35,543 bases of DNA from Candidatus Blautia merdipullorum (GCA_019118685.1 DWYL01000050.1:1-35543), one strand, 5' to 3'. Positions 6,670-15,701 are shown, numbered from the stretch's first letter. Notes: a model not told the origin generated them from the sequence alone. A program made the numbers and translations.

Positions 6670-6688
6670 TACTTTGATTCACAAAGTA
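6670..6688. promoter_or_regulatory. Second FabT-type palindrome, before fabD
   Basis: TACTTTG and CAAAGTA are perfect 7-bp arms around ATTCA, sharing ACTTTGA and CAAAGT with the operator at 6297. It lies 38 bp before fabD and just downstream of the post-acpP hairpin. No good -35/-10 pair is seen at the site, so it may act as a roadblock or mark a weak second promoter. Confidence 0.55.
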
Positions 6689-6725
6689 AAAATGGCCCGT
6701 CAGGGCGGATAAGGAAGGGAATAAC

Positions 6726-7655
6726 ATGGGAAAAACAGCATTTATTTTTCCTGGCCAGGGTGCCCAGTACGTGGGAATGGGCAGGGATTTTTATGAGACA
6801 TTTCCTGTATGCAGAGAAGTGATAGACAAGGCTTCTGAAATATCCGGATTGGATCTGAAGGAAATCTGCTTCGAGGAGAATGAGAAGATCAATATTACAG
6901 AATACACCCAGATTGCGATGCTGGCTGTAGAGACTGCTATACTGAAGGCTCTGGAAGAAAAAGGGATAACTCCTGATGCCGCAGGAGGGCTGAGCCTGGG
7001 AGAATATGGTGCTTTGATCACTTCAAAGGCCATGACCATGGAGGATGCTTTTGCAGTGGTGAGAAAAAGGGGAATTTTTATGCAGGAAGCTGTCCCCACA
7101 GGAGGAGCTATGTCAGCGGTGCTGGGAACAGACGCCGCTGTTATTGAAAAAGTCTGCCAGGAAACAGAAGGTATTGTATCTATTGCCAATTATAACTGTC
7201 CGGGACAGATCGTAATAACCGGAGAGGCCGATGCAGTAGAAAGAGCTTCTGAAGCTCTCAAGGCAGCAGGCACTAAGAGAGTGATCCCTCTGAAAGTTTC
7301 CGGTCCCTTCCATTCTAAAATGCTCACAGGGGCAGGAGAAAAACTGGGAGAGGCTCTCCGGGATGTGACCCTCCATGATGTGGAGATTCCTTATACTACC
7401 AATGTTACCGCTGAATATGTGAGAGACAAGGATGAGATCAAGAAACTTCTGGTAGCACAGGTTTCTTCTTCTGTACGCTGGCAGCAGTGTGTAGAGACTA
7501 TGATCGCAGATGGTGTGGATACCTTTGTGGAGATCGGTCCGGGAAAAACTTTAAGTGGTTTTATGAGAAAGATCAACAGAAGTGTGAAAGTGATCAACAT
7601 TCAGACAGTGGAAGATTTTGAAAAAGCTGTGGAAGAACTGCAGCAGAAAATGTGA
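6726..7655 (+). CDS. fabD: Malonyl-CoA:ACP transacylase FabD
   Basis: This 309-residue enzyme moves malonyl from CoA to AcpP, supplying the two-carbon extender. The FPGQGAQ motif (8-14), the nucleophile elbow GLSLGEYGA with S90, and GPFHSKML with H196 are all in place, and the length is typical. It follows acpP directly; in many clostridial clusters fabK lies between them, but here it does not. AAGGAAGGG precedes the ATG. Confidence 0.96.
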   Translation: MGKTAFIFPGQGAQYVGMGRDFYETFPVCREVIDKASEISGLDLKEICFEENEKINITEYTQIAMLAVETAILKALEEKGITPDAAGGLSLGEYGALITSKAMTMEDAFAVVRKRGIFMQEAVPTGGAMSAVLGTDAAVIEKVCQETEGIVSIANYNCPGQIVITGEADAVERASEALKAAGTKRVIPLKVSGPFHSKMLTGAGEKLGEALRDVTLHDVEIPYTTNVTAEYVRDKDEIKKLLVAQVSSSVRWQQCVETMIADGVDTFVEIGPGKTLSGFMRKINRSVKVINIQTVEDFEKAVEELQQKM

Positions 7656-7664
7656 GGGATAGAT

Positions 7665-8405
7665 ATGCTGGATAAGAAAGTTGCTTTAGTAACAGGGGCA
7701 AGCAGGGGAATCGGAAGAGAGATCGCCCTGACTCTGGCAGCCCAGGGAAATTTTGTTGTTGTGAATTATAATGGTTCTGAAGCCAGAGCAAAAGAAGTAG
7801 TGGAGACTATTGAAAAAAACGGCGGACAGGCTGCTGCTTATCAGTGCAGCGTAAGCAATTTTAATGCCTGCCAGGAAATGATCCAGAATATTATTAAAGA
7901 GTACGGACGTCTGGATATCCTTGTAAACAATGCCGGCATTACCAGAGACAATCTGATCATGCGGATGAAGGAAGAAGATTTTGACGCAGTGATCAACACA
8001 AACTTAAAGGGAACCTTCAATACCATCCGTCATACAGCTCGGCAGATGCTGAAGCAGAAAAGCGGAAAGATCATTAACATTTCGTCTGTTTCCGGCATTC
8101 TGGGAAATGCGGGTCAGGCAAACTATGCGGCCAGCAAAGCAGGAGTTATCGGACTGACAAAGACTATGGCCAGAGAGCTGGCCAGCAGAGGCATTACAGT
8201 CAATGCTGTGGCTCCCGGGTTTGTTGATACAGAGATGACAGAAGTATTAAGCGATGACGTCAAAGAGGCTGCCTGCAGACAGATCCCTCTGGGTAGATTC
8301 GGAAAGACAAAAGATATTGCAGAGATGGTAGCATTTCTGGCATCAGACAAAGCAGATTATATAACCGGCCAGGTCATCAGCGTTGACGGCGGTATGTGCA
8401 TGTAG
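7665..8405 (+). CDS. fabG: 3-oxoacyl-ACP reductase FabG
   Basis: The 246-residue short-chain dehydrogenase reduces 3-oxoacyl-ACP with NADPH. It shows the Rossmann motif TGASRGIG (10-17), NNAG (88-91), catalytic S141, Y154 and K158 (YAASK), and the tail [13 protein letters not shown] of the FabG group. It lies 9 bp after fabD, with GAGGGATAG before the start. It overlaps no neighbour once fabF is started at 8414. Confidence 0.96.
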   Translation: MLDKKVALVTGASRGIGREIALTLAAQGNFVVVNYNGSEARAKEVVETIEKNGGQAAAYQCSVSNFNACQEMIQNIIKEYGRLDILVNNAGITRDNLIMRMKEEDFDAVINTNLKGTFNTIRHTARQMLKQKSGKIINISSVSGILGNAGQANYAASKAGVIGLTKTMARELASRGITVNAVAPGFVDTEMTEVLSDDVKEAACRQIPLGRFGKTKDIAEMVAFLASDKADYITGQVISVDGGMCM

Positions 8406-8413
8406 GAGGATAT

Positions 8414-9649
8414 ATGAAAAGAGTTGTTGTTACTGGTATGGGAGCGATCACTCCTATCGGATTAAATGTAGAAGAATATTGGAATGGTTTAAAAGAAGGA
8501 AAGATCGGATTTGGAGAGATTACCAAATTTGACACAACGGATTATAAAGTACACCTGGCTGCTGAGGTAAAAGGCTTCCAGGGAAAAGATTATATGGATT
8601 TTAAGGCGGCCAAAAGAATGGAGCTTTTCGCCCAGTATGCAGTGGCTGCTGCAAAAGAAGCTATTGAACAGTCTGGTCTGGATATGGAGAAGGAAGATCC
8701 CTTCCGCGTAGGCTGCTCTATCGGCTCCGGTATCGGAAGCCTTCAGGCTGTAGAGAGAGAGCATACAAAACTGGTGGAAAAAGGACCAAACAGAGTAAAC
8801 CCTCTGATGGTTCCTCTGATGATCTCCAATATGGCCGCAGGAAATGTATCGATCCAGTTTGGCCTGAAAGGCAAGAGCATCAATGTGGTAACCGCCTGTG
8901 CTACAGGAACCCACAGTATCGGTGAAGCATACAGAACTATCCAGTTTGGTGATGCAGATGTGATGGTGGCAGGAGGTACCGAGGCAAGTATTACCCCTCT
9001 TGGCATATCAGGGTTTGCGGCTTTAACTGCATTGTCCACTAATCCGGATCCTACACGCTGCTCCGTTCCTTTTGACAAAGAGAGAAGTGGCTTTGTTATG
9101 GGCGAAGGTTCAGGCGTGGTAGTTCTGGAAGAACTGGAACATGCCAAGAAGAGAGGGGCAAAGATCCTGGCCGAGGTGGTAGGCTATGGCGCGACCAGCG
9201 ATGCTTATCATATTACCTCTCCGGCAGAAGACGGCGAGGGAGCTGCGAAATGTATGGAAAACGCCATCAAAGAAGCAGGAATTCCTCTGGAAGATGTGAC
9301 TTACATCAATGCCCATGGAACAAGTACTCATCATAACGACCTTTTTGAAACAAGAGCTATTAAGAAATTATTCGGCGACCATGCACACAAATTAAAAGTC
9401 AACTCTACAAAATCTATGATCGGACATCTTCTTGGAGCGGCAGGCGCCGTTGAATTTATCGCCTGTGTGAAAGAGATCGAAGAGGGATATATCCATGAGA
9501 CAGTAGGGTACCAGGTGCCTGATGAAGAGTGTGATCTGGACTATGTAACCGGAAAGGGACAGGAAATGGAAATTGAATATGCCCTTTCCAATTCTCTGGG
9601 ATTTGGCGGCCATAATGCCAGCCTGCTGATCAAAAAATATCAGGATTAG
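8414..9649 (+). CDS. fabF: 3-oxoacyl-ACP synthase II FabF
   Basis: This 411-residue condensing enzyme elongates acyl-ACP with malonyl-ACP by decarboxylative Claisen condensation. The catalytic triad is C162 (VVTACATGTHS), H301 (INAHGTSTHHND) and H338 (KSMIGHLLGAAGA). The start is set at the ATG at 8414, preceded by AGGAGG at 8404-8409. The in-frame ATG at 8396 lies inside fabG with no ribosome binding site. No fabH is present in the window, so initiation must be encoded elsewhere or by another route. Confidence 0.96.
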   Translation: MKRVVVTGMGAITPIGLNVEEYWNGLKEGKIGFGEITKFDTTDYKVHLAAEVKGFQGKDYMDFKAAKRMELFAQYAVAAAKEAIEQSGLDMEKEDPFRVGCSIGSGIGSLQAVEREHTKLVEKGPNRVNPLMVPLMISNMAAGNVSIQFGLKGKSINVVTACATGTHSIGEAYRTIQFGDADVMVAGGTEASITPLGISGFAALTALSTNPDPTRCSVPFDKERSGFVMGEGSGVVVLEELEHAKKRGAKILAEVVGYGATSDAYHITSPAEDGEGAAKCMENAIKEAGIPLEDVTYINAHGTSTHHNDLFETRAIKKLFGDHAHKLKVNSTKSMIGHLLGAAGAVEFIACVKEIEEGYIHETVGYQVPDEECDLDYVTGKGQEMEIEYALSNSLGFGGHNASLLIKKYQD

Positions 9650-9662
9650 GGGAGGATGTACG

Positions 9663-10133
9663 ATGGAATTAGAAAAAATCATAGAGTTAATTCATACAGT
9701 CAGTGAGTCAAACCTTACACAGTTTACCATGGAAGAAGGAAATCTGAAGATTTCCATGAAAACAGACAAACAGACAAAGGTCATTGCCGCTCCTCAGGCT
9801 GTTGCTGCTGTTCCGGCAGCAGTAGCGGCAGAGATCGTTCAGCCTGCTGCTGCGCCTTCTCAGGAGAATACCCGGCAGGAGCAGGAAGAGACTTTAGATG
9901 GAAATATAGTAAAGTCTCCTTTGGTAGGAACCTTCTATAACGCTCCTTCACCAGACGCAGAGCCTTATGTAAAGGTGGGAGACACAGTCAAAAAAGGTCA
10001 GGTCCTGGCGATTGTGGAAGCTATGAAGCTTATGAATGAGATTGAGTCTGAATTTGACGGAACTGTGGAAAAAGTACTGGTATCCAATGAAGAAGTGGTA
10101 GAATTCGGACAGCCTCTGTTCGTGATTAAATAG
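9663..10133 (+). CDS. accB: Biotin carboxyl carrier protein AccB
   Basis: The 156-residue acetyl-CoA carboxylase subunit carries CO2 on biotin. The N-terminal helical part (1-35) is followed by an Ala/Pro/Gln-rich flexible linker (about 40-78). The biotinyl domain (about 82-156) has the biotin lysine K122 in VEAMKLMNEIE. It is placed 13 bp after fabF with GGGGAGGA before the ATG, the usual position in clostridial fab clusters. Confidence 0.96.
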   Translation: MELEKIIELIHTVSESNLTQFTMEEGNLKISMKTDKQTKVIAAPQAVAAVPAAVAAEIVQPAAAPSQENTRQEQEETLDGNIVKSPLVGTFYNAPSPDAEPYVKVGDTVKKGQVLAIVEAMKLMNEIESEFDGTVEKVLVSNEEVVEFGQPLFVIK

Positions 10134-10144
10134 GAGGGAAAGAA

Positions 10145-10573
10145 ATGAAGCTGACAACAAAAGAAATTATGGAGATCATTCCTCACAGACATCCATTTCT
10201 GCTGGTAGATACCATCGAAGAAATGGAACCTGGCGTAAGGGCCGTGGGAAGAAAATGCGTGACTTACAACGAGCCTTTCTTTGCAGGACATTTTCCTCAG
10301 GAACCTATCATGCCGGGAGTCCTTCAGATCGAAGCTCTGGCCCAGGTAGGAGCAGTAGCGATTCTGAGCAAGCCGGAAAACAAAGGAAAAACCGCATATT
10401 TCGGCGCTATCAATAATGCGAAATTTAAAAATAAAGTTGTTCCGGGAGACGTACTGACTCTGGAAGTTGAGATTATTAAGGAAAAAGGCCCTGTAGGCGT
10501 AGGAAAAGCCGTGGCCAGAAACCAGGACGGAAAGATTACCGTTATGGGTGAAATGACCTTTATGATTGGATAG
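10145..10573 (+). CDS. fabZ: 3-hydroxyacyl-ACP dehydratase FabZ
   Basis: This 142-residue hot-dog fold enzyme dehydrates 3-hydroxyacyl-ACP to trans-2-enoyl-ACP. It has IIPHRHPFLLVD, the catalytic H49 in FFAGHFPQEPIMPG and E63 in LQIEALAQ. The length is normal. It lies between accB and accC, a common clostridial order, with AGGAGGGAAAGAA before the start. Confidence 0.96.
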   Translation: MKLTTKEIMEIIPHRHPFLLVDTIEEMEPGVRAVGRKCVTYNEPFFAGHFPQEPIMPGVLQIEALAQVGAVAILSKPENKGKTAYFGAINNAKFKNKVVPGDVLTLEVEIIKEKGPVGVGKAVARNQDGKITVMGEMTFMIG

Positions 10574-10586
10574 AGGAGTGTAAAGT

Positions 10587-11933
10587 ATGTTTCAGAAAAT
10601 ATTGATCGCAAACAGAGGAGAGATTGCAGTACGGATCATCCGTGCCTGCAGAGAAATGGGGATTAAGACAGTAGCTGTTTATTCCGAAGCGGACAGAGAT
10701 GCTCTTCATGCACAGCTTGCTGATGAAGCAATCTGCATCGGCCCGGCAGCTCCCCAGGAAAGCTACCTGAATATGGAGCGTATTTTAAGCGCTACCATTG
10801 CCACCAAGGCAGAGGCGATCCATCCAGGTTTCGGCTTTCTTTCTGAAAACAGCAAATTTGTGGAAATGTGCGAAAAATGCAATGTTACCTTTATCGGCCC
10901 TTCTGCAGATATCATCCATAAGATGGGAAATAAATCGGAAGCCAGAAAGACCATGATGGAGGCGGGAGTTCCTGTTGTTCCGGGAACCAAGGAGCCTGTG
11001 TATGATGTGAAGGAAGCTCTGGAAGCGGCGAAAGAGATCGGTTTTCCGGTTATGATCAAAGCTTCTTCAGGCGGCGGCGGCAAAGGAATGAGAATTTCAG
11101 AGAGTCCTGAAGACTTTGAAGAGAATTTTAATACTGCCCAGAGAGAGTCTGTAAATGCCTTTGCAGATGATACAATGTATCTGGAAAGATATGTCCGGGA
11201 ACCAAGACATATCGAGGTCCAGATCCTTGGAGATAAATTCGGAAATGTAGTCCAGCTGGGAGAGAGAGACTGCTCTATTCAGAGACGTCATCAGAAAATG
11301 ATCGAAGAATCCCCTTCCTGCGCCATTGACCAGGCTACCAGAGAACAGATGGGAGAGACTGCTGTAAAAGCAGCGAAAGCCGTCGGCTATGAAAGCGCAG
11401 GGACTATAGAATTTCTTCTGGATAAATCCGGCGAATTCTTTTTTATGGAAATGAATACCAGGATCCAGGTAGAACATCCGGTTACGGAATTTGTGTCCGG
11501 AGTGGATCTGGTAAAAGAACAGATCCGTATTGCGGCGGGCCTGGCTCTTTCTGTGGAACAGAAGGATATTGTTATGAGAGGCCATGCCATTGAATGCAGG
11601 GTCAACGCAGAAGATCCTTCCAGGAATTTTATGCCCTGTCCGGGAACCATTGAGAACATCCATCTGCCGGGGGGGAACGGTGTCCGCATAGATACCGCTG
11701 TATTCAATGGCTATCAGATCCCGCCTAATTACGATTCTATGATCATGAAGGTCATCGTATATGATAAAGACAGGGCCTCTGCCATTGCAAAGATGAGAAG
11801 CACTCTGGGAGAAGTGGTTATTGAGGGTGTTCAGACAAATCTGGATTTTCAGTATGATATTCTAAACCAGAAGGACTTCATAGAGGGAAACGTTACTACC
11901 AGTTTCATACCAGAGCATTACGGAATAGAGTGA
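10587..11933 (+). CDS. accC: Biotin carboxylase AccC
   Basis: The 448-residue ATP-grasp enzyme carboxylates the biotin of AccB using bicarbonate and ATP. The N-terminal ILIANRGEIAVRIIRAC, the glycine-rich loop SSGGGGKGMRI (about 163-173), the MEMNTRIQVEHPVTE motif and the C-terminal domain are all present. Length is typical. The gene is 13 bp after fabZ, with GAGGAGTG at the ribosome binding site. Confidence 0.97.
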   Translation: MFQKILIANRGEIAVRIIRACREMGIKTVAVYSEADRDALHAQLADEAICIGPAAPQESYLNMERILSATIATKAEAIHPGFGFLSENSKFVEMCEKCNVTFIGPSADIIHKMGNKSEARKTMMEAGVPVVPGTKEPVYDVKEALEAAKEIGFPVMIKASSGGGGKGMRISESPEDFEENFNTAQRESVNAFADDTMYLERYVREPRHIEVQILGDKFGNVVQLGERDCSIQRRHQKMIEESPSCAIDQATREQMGETAVKAAKAVGYESAGTIEFLLDKSGEFFFMEMNTRIQVEHPVTEFVSGVDLVKEQIRIAAGLALSVEQKDIVMRGHAIECRVNAEDPSRNFMPCPGTIENIHLPGGNGVRIDTAVFNGYQIPPNYDSMIMKVIVYDKDRASAIAKMRSTLGEVVIEGVQTNLDFQYDILNQKDFIEGNVTTSFIPEHYGIE

Positions 11934-11957
11934 ATTTAAGATAAAGGAGTCACGGAG

Positions 11958-13700
11958 ATGTCCAGATTAAAGGATTTATTTAAAAAGTCTGCCAATGTAC
12001 AGACACAGGAAGTACAGGGTGAAGAACAGGGGCAGGAACCTGAAGCGGCTCCTTCCGTGCCGGAAGGTCTTTGGGTTAAATGTCCTAAATGCGGGGAGCT
12101 TTTATATAAGGAGGACGTTGTCAGTCATTATTATATTTGTCCCAAATGTGACGGATATTTTCGTATCAAGGCAAAGACCAGGATTAAAATGGTGGCGGAT
12201 AAGGGAAGCTTTACAGAGTGGTGCACCGGCCTTGCCAATACCAATCCTTTGGACTATCCGGGATACGAGGAGAAAATTGCCCAGGTTCAGACAAAAACCC
12301 ACCTGGAGGAAGCTGTCCGTATTGGGGAAGCAAAGATAGACGGCCAGCGTGTGGTGCTGGGAGTCTGCGATGCCAGATTCCTTATGGGAAGTATGGGACA
12401 TGTAGTAGGAGAAAAGATTACCAGATCTTTCGAGAGAGCAACCGAGGAAAAACTTCCCGTGATCTTATTCTGCTGTTCCGGAGGAGCCAGAATGCAGGAA
12501 GGGATCATTTCCCTTATGCAGATGGCAAAAACTTCTGCGGCTGTTAAACGTCACAGCGAGGCTGGTCTTCTTTACATTCCGGTGCTGACAGACCCTACTA
12601 CAGGAGGAGTTACCGCCAGCTTTGCCATGCTGGGAGATATAATCCTGGCTGAGCCGGGAGCTCTTATAGGCTTTGCAGGCCCCAGAGTGATCGCTCAGAC
12701 GATAGGACAGAAACTTCCGGAAGGATTCCAGAGATCAGAGTTTCTGCTGGAACATGGAATCATCGACGGAATTGTGAGGAGAGAGAATCTGAAACAGACT
12801 CTTTCCGGTCTGATCAAACTTCACCAGAGAAATAAAGGCTACTGCCAGTTTTTAAGGATTAATCTTCCGGAAGAAAGCAAGGAAGAGAAAAAATCCAAAA
12901 GAAGGCGGAAGGAAAAAGAGATGACCGCCTGGGAAAAAGTAGAGGCGGCAAGGGATGCCAAACGTCTCACCAGCCTTGATTATATAGAGACAGTGTTTGA
13001 CAGTTTTATGGAACTCCACGGTGACCGGGCTTTCCGGGATGACGGAGCCATTGTGGGCGGCCTTGGGGTACTGGATGGACAGCCGGTTACAGTCATCGGC
13101 GTTCAGAAGGGAAGAAACACAAAGGATAATATTACCCGGAATTTCGGTATGCCTTCCCCGGAGGGCTACAGAAAGGCTCTCCGTCTTATGAAACAGGCAG
13201 AAAAGTTCAACCGTCCGGTGATTTGTTTTATTGACACCCCGGGAGCTTTCTGCGGTATTGAGGCTGAGGAGAGAGGACAGGGAGAAGCCATTGCCAGAAA
13301 TCTTCTGGAAATGTCAGATCTGAAAGTGCCGGTTCTTTCCATTGTGATCGGAGAAGGAGGGAGCGGCGGCGCCCTTGCCCTGGGTGTGGCAAATGAAGTA
13401 TGGATGATGGAAAATGCTACTTATTCCATTCTCTCTCCGGAAGGCTTTGCTTCCATTCTCTGGAAAGACAGCAAAAAGGCCAAAGAAGCTGCAGAAGTCA
13501 TGAAGATCACAGCCAAAGATCTGCTGGAACTGGGCGTTATCGAACAGGTGATTCCGGAAGATATTCCTGCATGTAAGGATAATCTGGAAGATCTGTCCAA
13601 GGATATGAAGCGGAGAATGCTGGAATTTTTGGAAAAAGTAGAGGGGATGTCAGGAGAAGAACTGGCAGCTCAGCGTTATGAGAGATTCAGAAAAATGTAA
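11958..13700 (+). CDS. accDA: Fused acetyl-CoA carboxyltransferase AccD-AccA
   Basis: One 580-residue frame holds both carboxyltransferase subunits, which move CO2 from biotin to acetyl-CoA. Residues 1-300 are AccD (beta) with the zinc ribbon C42, C45, C61, C64 and [10 protein letters not shown] very charged linker (about 305-321, [10 protein letters not shown]) follows. Residues 322-580 are AccA (alpha), with [22 protein letters not shown] and [15 protein letters not shown]. The AccA part begins with Met 322 in [11 protein letters not shown] after the purine run GGAAGGAAAAAGAG, so an internal start is conceivable. Together with accB and accC this completes acetyl-CoA carboxylase. Confidence 0.95.
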   Translation: MSRLKDLFKKSANVQTQEVQGEEQGQEPEAAPSVPEGLWVKCPKCGELLYKEDVVSHYYICPKCDGYFRIKAKTRIKMVADKGSFTEWCTGLANTNPLDYPGYEEKIAQVQTKTHLEEAVRIGEAKIDGQRVVLGVCDARFLMGSMGHVVGEKITRSFERATEEKLPVILFCCSGGARMQEGIISLMQMAKTSAAVKRHSEAGLLYIPVLTDPTTGGVTASFAMLGDIILAEPGALIGFAGPRVIAQTIGQKLPEGFQRSEFLLEHGIIDGIVRRENLKQTLSGLIKLHQRNKGYCQFLRINLPEESKEEKKSKRRRKEKEMTAWEKVEAARDAKRLTSLDYIETVFDSFMELHGDRAFRDDGAIVGGLGVLDGQPVTVIGVQKGRNTKDNITRNFGMPSPEGYRKALRLMKQAEKFNRPVICFIDTPGAFCGIEAEERGQGEAIARNLLEMSDLKVPVLSIVIGEGGSGGALALGVANEVWMMENATYSILSPEGFASILWKDSKKAKEAAEVMKITAKDLLELGVIEQVIPEDIPACKDNLEDLSKDMKRRMLEFLEKVEGMSGEELAAQRYERFRKM

Positions 13701-13714
13701 AAAGTTGTAGAAAG

Positions 13715-13779
13715 GAGCTGCTGCATTTCTGCTGCCAGAGAAAAATTCTCTGTATAAAACAGATGCGGCGGCTCTTTTT
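13715..13779 (+). terminator. Branched hairpin with T-run after accDA
   Basis: GAGCTGCTGCAT (13715-13726) pairs with ATGCGGCGGCTC (13763-13774) over 12 bp (two G-U pairs) and is followed by TTTTT. Inside it a second perfect hairpin, CAGAGAA-aaa-TTCTCTG (13736-13752), can form. This looks like an intrinsic terminator or attenuator between accDA and the FMN protein gene. Confidence 0.5.
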
Positions 13780-13795
13780 AGAAATGGAGTGTAAA

Positions 13796-14863
13796 ATGGG
13801 TACAAGATTAAAAATCGGTGATTTAGAGGCGAGGATCCCTGTGATACAGGGAGGAATGGGAGTGGGAATCAGTCTTTCCCGTTTGGCAGGCACTGTGGCT
13901 GCAAACGGCGGCATCGGTATTATTTCTACCGCCCAGATCGGGTGGCGGGAGCCGGATTTTTATCAGAACCCTTTTGAGGCCAATTACAGGGCTATGAAAA
14001 AAGAGCTGGAAGCGGCCAGAAAAATTGCCAATGACGGTATCGTAGGCTTTAATATCATGGTGGCTACTCAGCGCTATGAAGAATATATAAAAACAGCGGT
14101 AGAAGCCGGAGCGGATGTGATCATTTCCGGCGCAGGACTTCCGGTGGACCTGCCGAAATATACAGAAGGCTCTGACGTCAAGATTGCTCCGGTGGTCTCT
14201 TCCCTGAAATCCTACACAGTCCTGTGCAGGATGTGGGAGAGAAAGTATAAAAGATATCCGGATTTTGTAGTGATCGAGGGGCCTAAGGCAGGCGGCCATC
14301 TGGGCTTTTCCACAGAAGAGCTGGAGACCCTTACACCGGAATCCTATGACCAGGTGATCCTGTCTATTATTGAGAAAAACAAAGAATATGAGAAAAAAGC
14401 AGGAAGAGATATTCCGGTGATCGTTGCAGGCGGCATCTTTGACGGAGAAGATATGAAGCATGCTCTGTCCCTGGGAGCGGATGGCGTCCAGGTGGCCACC
14501 CGGTTTGTCACCACAGAAGAGTGCGATGCGGCTCCTGCTTATAAAGAAGCTTATATCAAAGCAAAGAAAGAAGATATCTGCATTGTGAAAAGCCCTGTAG
14601 GCATGCCGGGCCGGGCTATCCATAATGCGTTTATCGATAGGTCCAAAAAAGAAAAATGCAGAATTAAACACTGCTATCACTGCATTACCACCTGTGACCC
14701 TGCAAAGATTCCATACTGCATCACCCAGGCTTTAGTCAATGCAGCGGAGGGAAATCTGGACGAGGCCCTGCTGTTCTGCGGGGAGAACGCCTACCGGTGT
14801 GATAAGATCGAGAAGGTCAAAGATATCATGGAAGAATTTCACCGGGCAAATCAGGAGAGATAG
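13796..14863 (+). CDS. FMN enoyl-ACP reductase-like / nitronate monooxygenase family protein
   Basis: This 355-residue TIM-barrel flavoprotein belongs to the 2-nitropropane dioxygenase/FabK superfamily. Seen are PVIQGGMGVGISLSRLAG, IISGAGLPVDLP, GPKAGGHLGF (like the FabK GMEAGGHIG region) and VIVAGGIFDGEDMKHAL...GADGVQVATRF. It carries a C-terminal extension rich in cysteine, HCYHCITTCDPAKIPYC, not seen in classical FabK. The ATG at 13796 with GGAG 6 nt before it is preferred over 13763, which lies inside the hairpin. No other enoyl-ACP reductase is encoded in the cluster, so a FabK-like role is plausible. Nitronate oxidation or another flavin reaction cannot be excluded. Confidence 0.75.
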   Translation: MGTRLKIGDLEARIPVIQGGMGVGISLSRLAGTVAANGGIGIISTAQIGWREPDFYQNPFEANYRAMKKELEAARKIANDGIVGFNIMVATQRYEEYIKTAVEAGADVIISGAGLPVDLPKYTEGSDVKIAPVVSSLKSYTVLCRMWERKYKRYPDFVVIEGPKAGGHLGFSTEELETLTPESYDQVILSIIEKNKEYEKKAGRDIPVIVAGGIFDGEDMKHALSLGADGVQVATRFVTTEECDAAPAYKEAYIKAKKEDICIVKSPVGMPGRAIHNAFIDRSKKEKCRIKHCYHCITTCDPAKIPYCITQALVNAAEGNLDEALLFCGENAYRCDKIEKVKDIMEEFHRANQER

Positions 14864-14880
14864 AAGGGGAGGAATCAGCA

Positions 14881-15639
14881 ATGTTTCATATCAGTAATTT
14901 TACCAACAACGACGATATTAATGTATTGGATTCTATGGGACCTTTTACTGTTATCGAGTATGCGAGGGATCTCAGCGTAGCGCCTACCAACGCTATGGCG
15001 GCTTATTTCTGCAATGCCATGAATGTGCGGAAGCGACAGATCATGTGTGATCTGAGCCAGGCGAATGTGACGGTTCAGTCCGGGGCCATGCAGTGGATGG
15101 TGGGAAACGTTAAGGCCACCACGGGGATCAAAGGAGTCGGCGACCTCCTGGGAAAAGCCGTAAGAGGAAAGGTGACAGGGGAATCCGCTATTAAGCCGGA
15201 GTATACAGGAGACGGGGTCATGGTACTGGAGCCTACCTATAAGCATATTATCCTTCTGGATGTGGATGACTGGAACGGCTCTGTGGTCCTGGATGACGGC
15301 ATGTTCCTGGCTTGTGACGCAAATCTCAGACACAAGGCTGTGATGCGTTCTACCTTGTCCTCTGCCGTGGCAGGAAATGAAGGCATGTTTAATCTGGGGA
15401 TCGTTGGAAGCGGAGTCCTCTGCCTGGAATCTCCCTGTCCAAAGGAGGAATTAGTGGAGGTGACTCTCCGGGATGATGTGATAAAGATTGACGGCAATAT
15501 GGCAGTGGCCTGGAGCGGCAGTCTGGACTTTACCGTGGAGCGGTCAGGAAAATCCTTGATGGGTTCTGCAGTCTCAGGGGAAGGTTTGGTGAATGTTTAC
15601 CGGGGCACGGGAAAAGTGCTGTTTGCGCCTGTAAGATAG
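14881..15639 (+). CDS. AIM24 family protein
   Basis: The 252-residue soluble protein has the AIM24/TIGR00266-like beta-rich fold pattern: repeated glycine-rich segments, QSGAMQWMVGNV, GDGVMVLEPTYKHIILLDV and VLCLESPC. Its function in bacteria is not established; the family is named after a yeast mitochondrial protein. It begins 17 bp after the FMN protein gene with GGGGAGGAATC, and is the last gene before the strong terminator. It is therefore probably part of the same transcript as the fatty-acid genes. Confidence 0.8.
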   Translation: MFHISNFTNNDDINVLDSMGPFTVIEYARDLSVAPTNAMAAYFCNAMNVRKRQIMCDLSQANVTVQSGAMQWMVGNVKATTGIKGVGDLLGKAVRGKVTGESAIKPEYTGDGVMVLEPTYKHIILLDVDDWNGSVVLDDGMFLACDANLRHKAVMRSTLSSAVAGNEGMFNLGIVGSGVLCLESPCPKEELVEVTLRDDVIKIDGNMAVAWSGSLDFTVERSGKSLMGSAVSGEGLVNVYRGTGKVLFAPVR

Positions 15640-15701
15640 GAGCTGCCTGCAGTAGGATGGATCATGATGATCTTCCCGATTTTGTAAAGGAAAATCACCA
15701 C

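Noticed and set aside
6628-6822. A 64-codon open frame between acpP and fabD
   Set aside because: It covers the hairpin, the FabT-type palindrome and the start of fabD in another frame; no ribosome binding site and no family.
8396-8413. Upstream in-frame start for fabF
   Set aside because: It overlaps the end of fabG and lacks a binding site; AGGAGG sits just before the ATG at 8414.
13823-14680. A 285-codon open frame on the minus strand
   Set aside because: Antisense to the flavoprotein gene, rich in His, Cys and Phe as expected for a shadow frame, with no ribosome binding site context.
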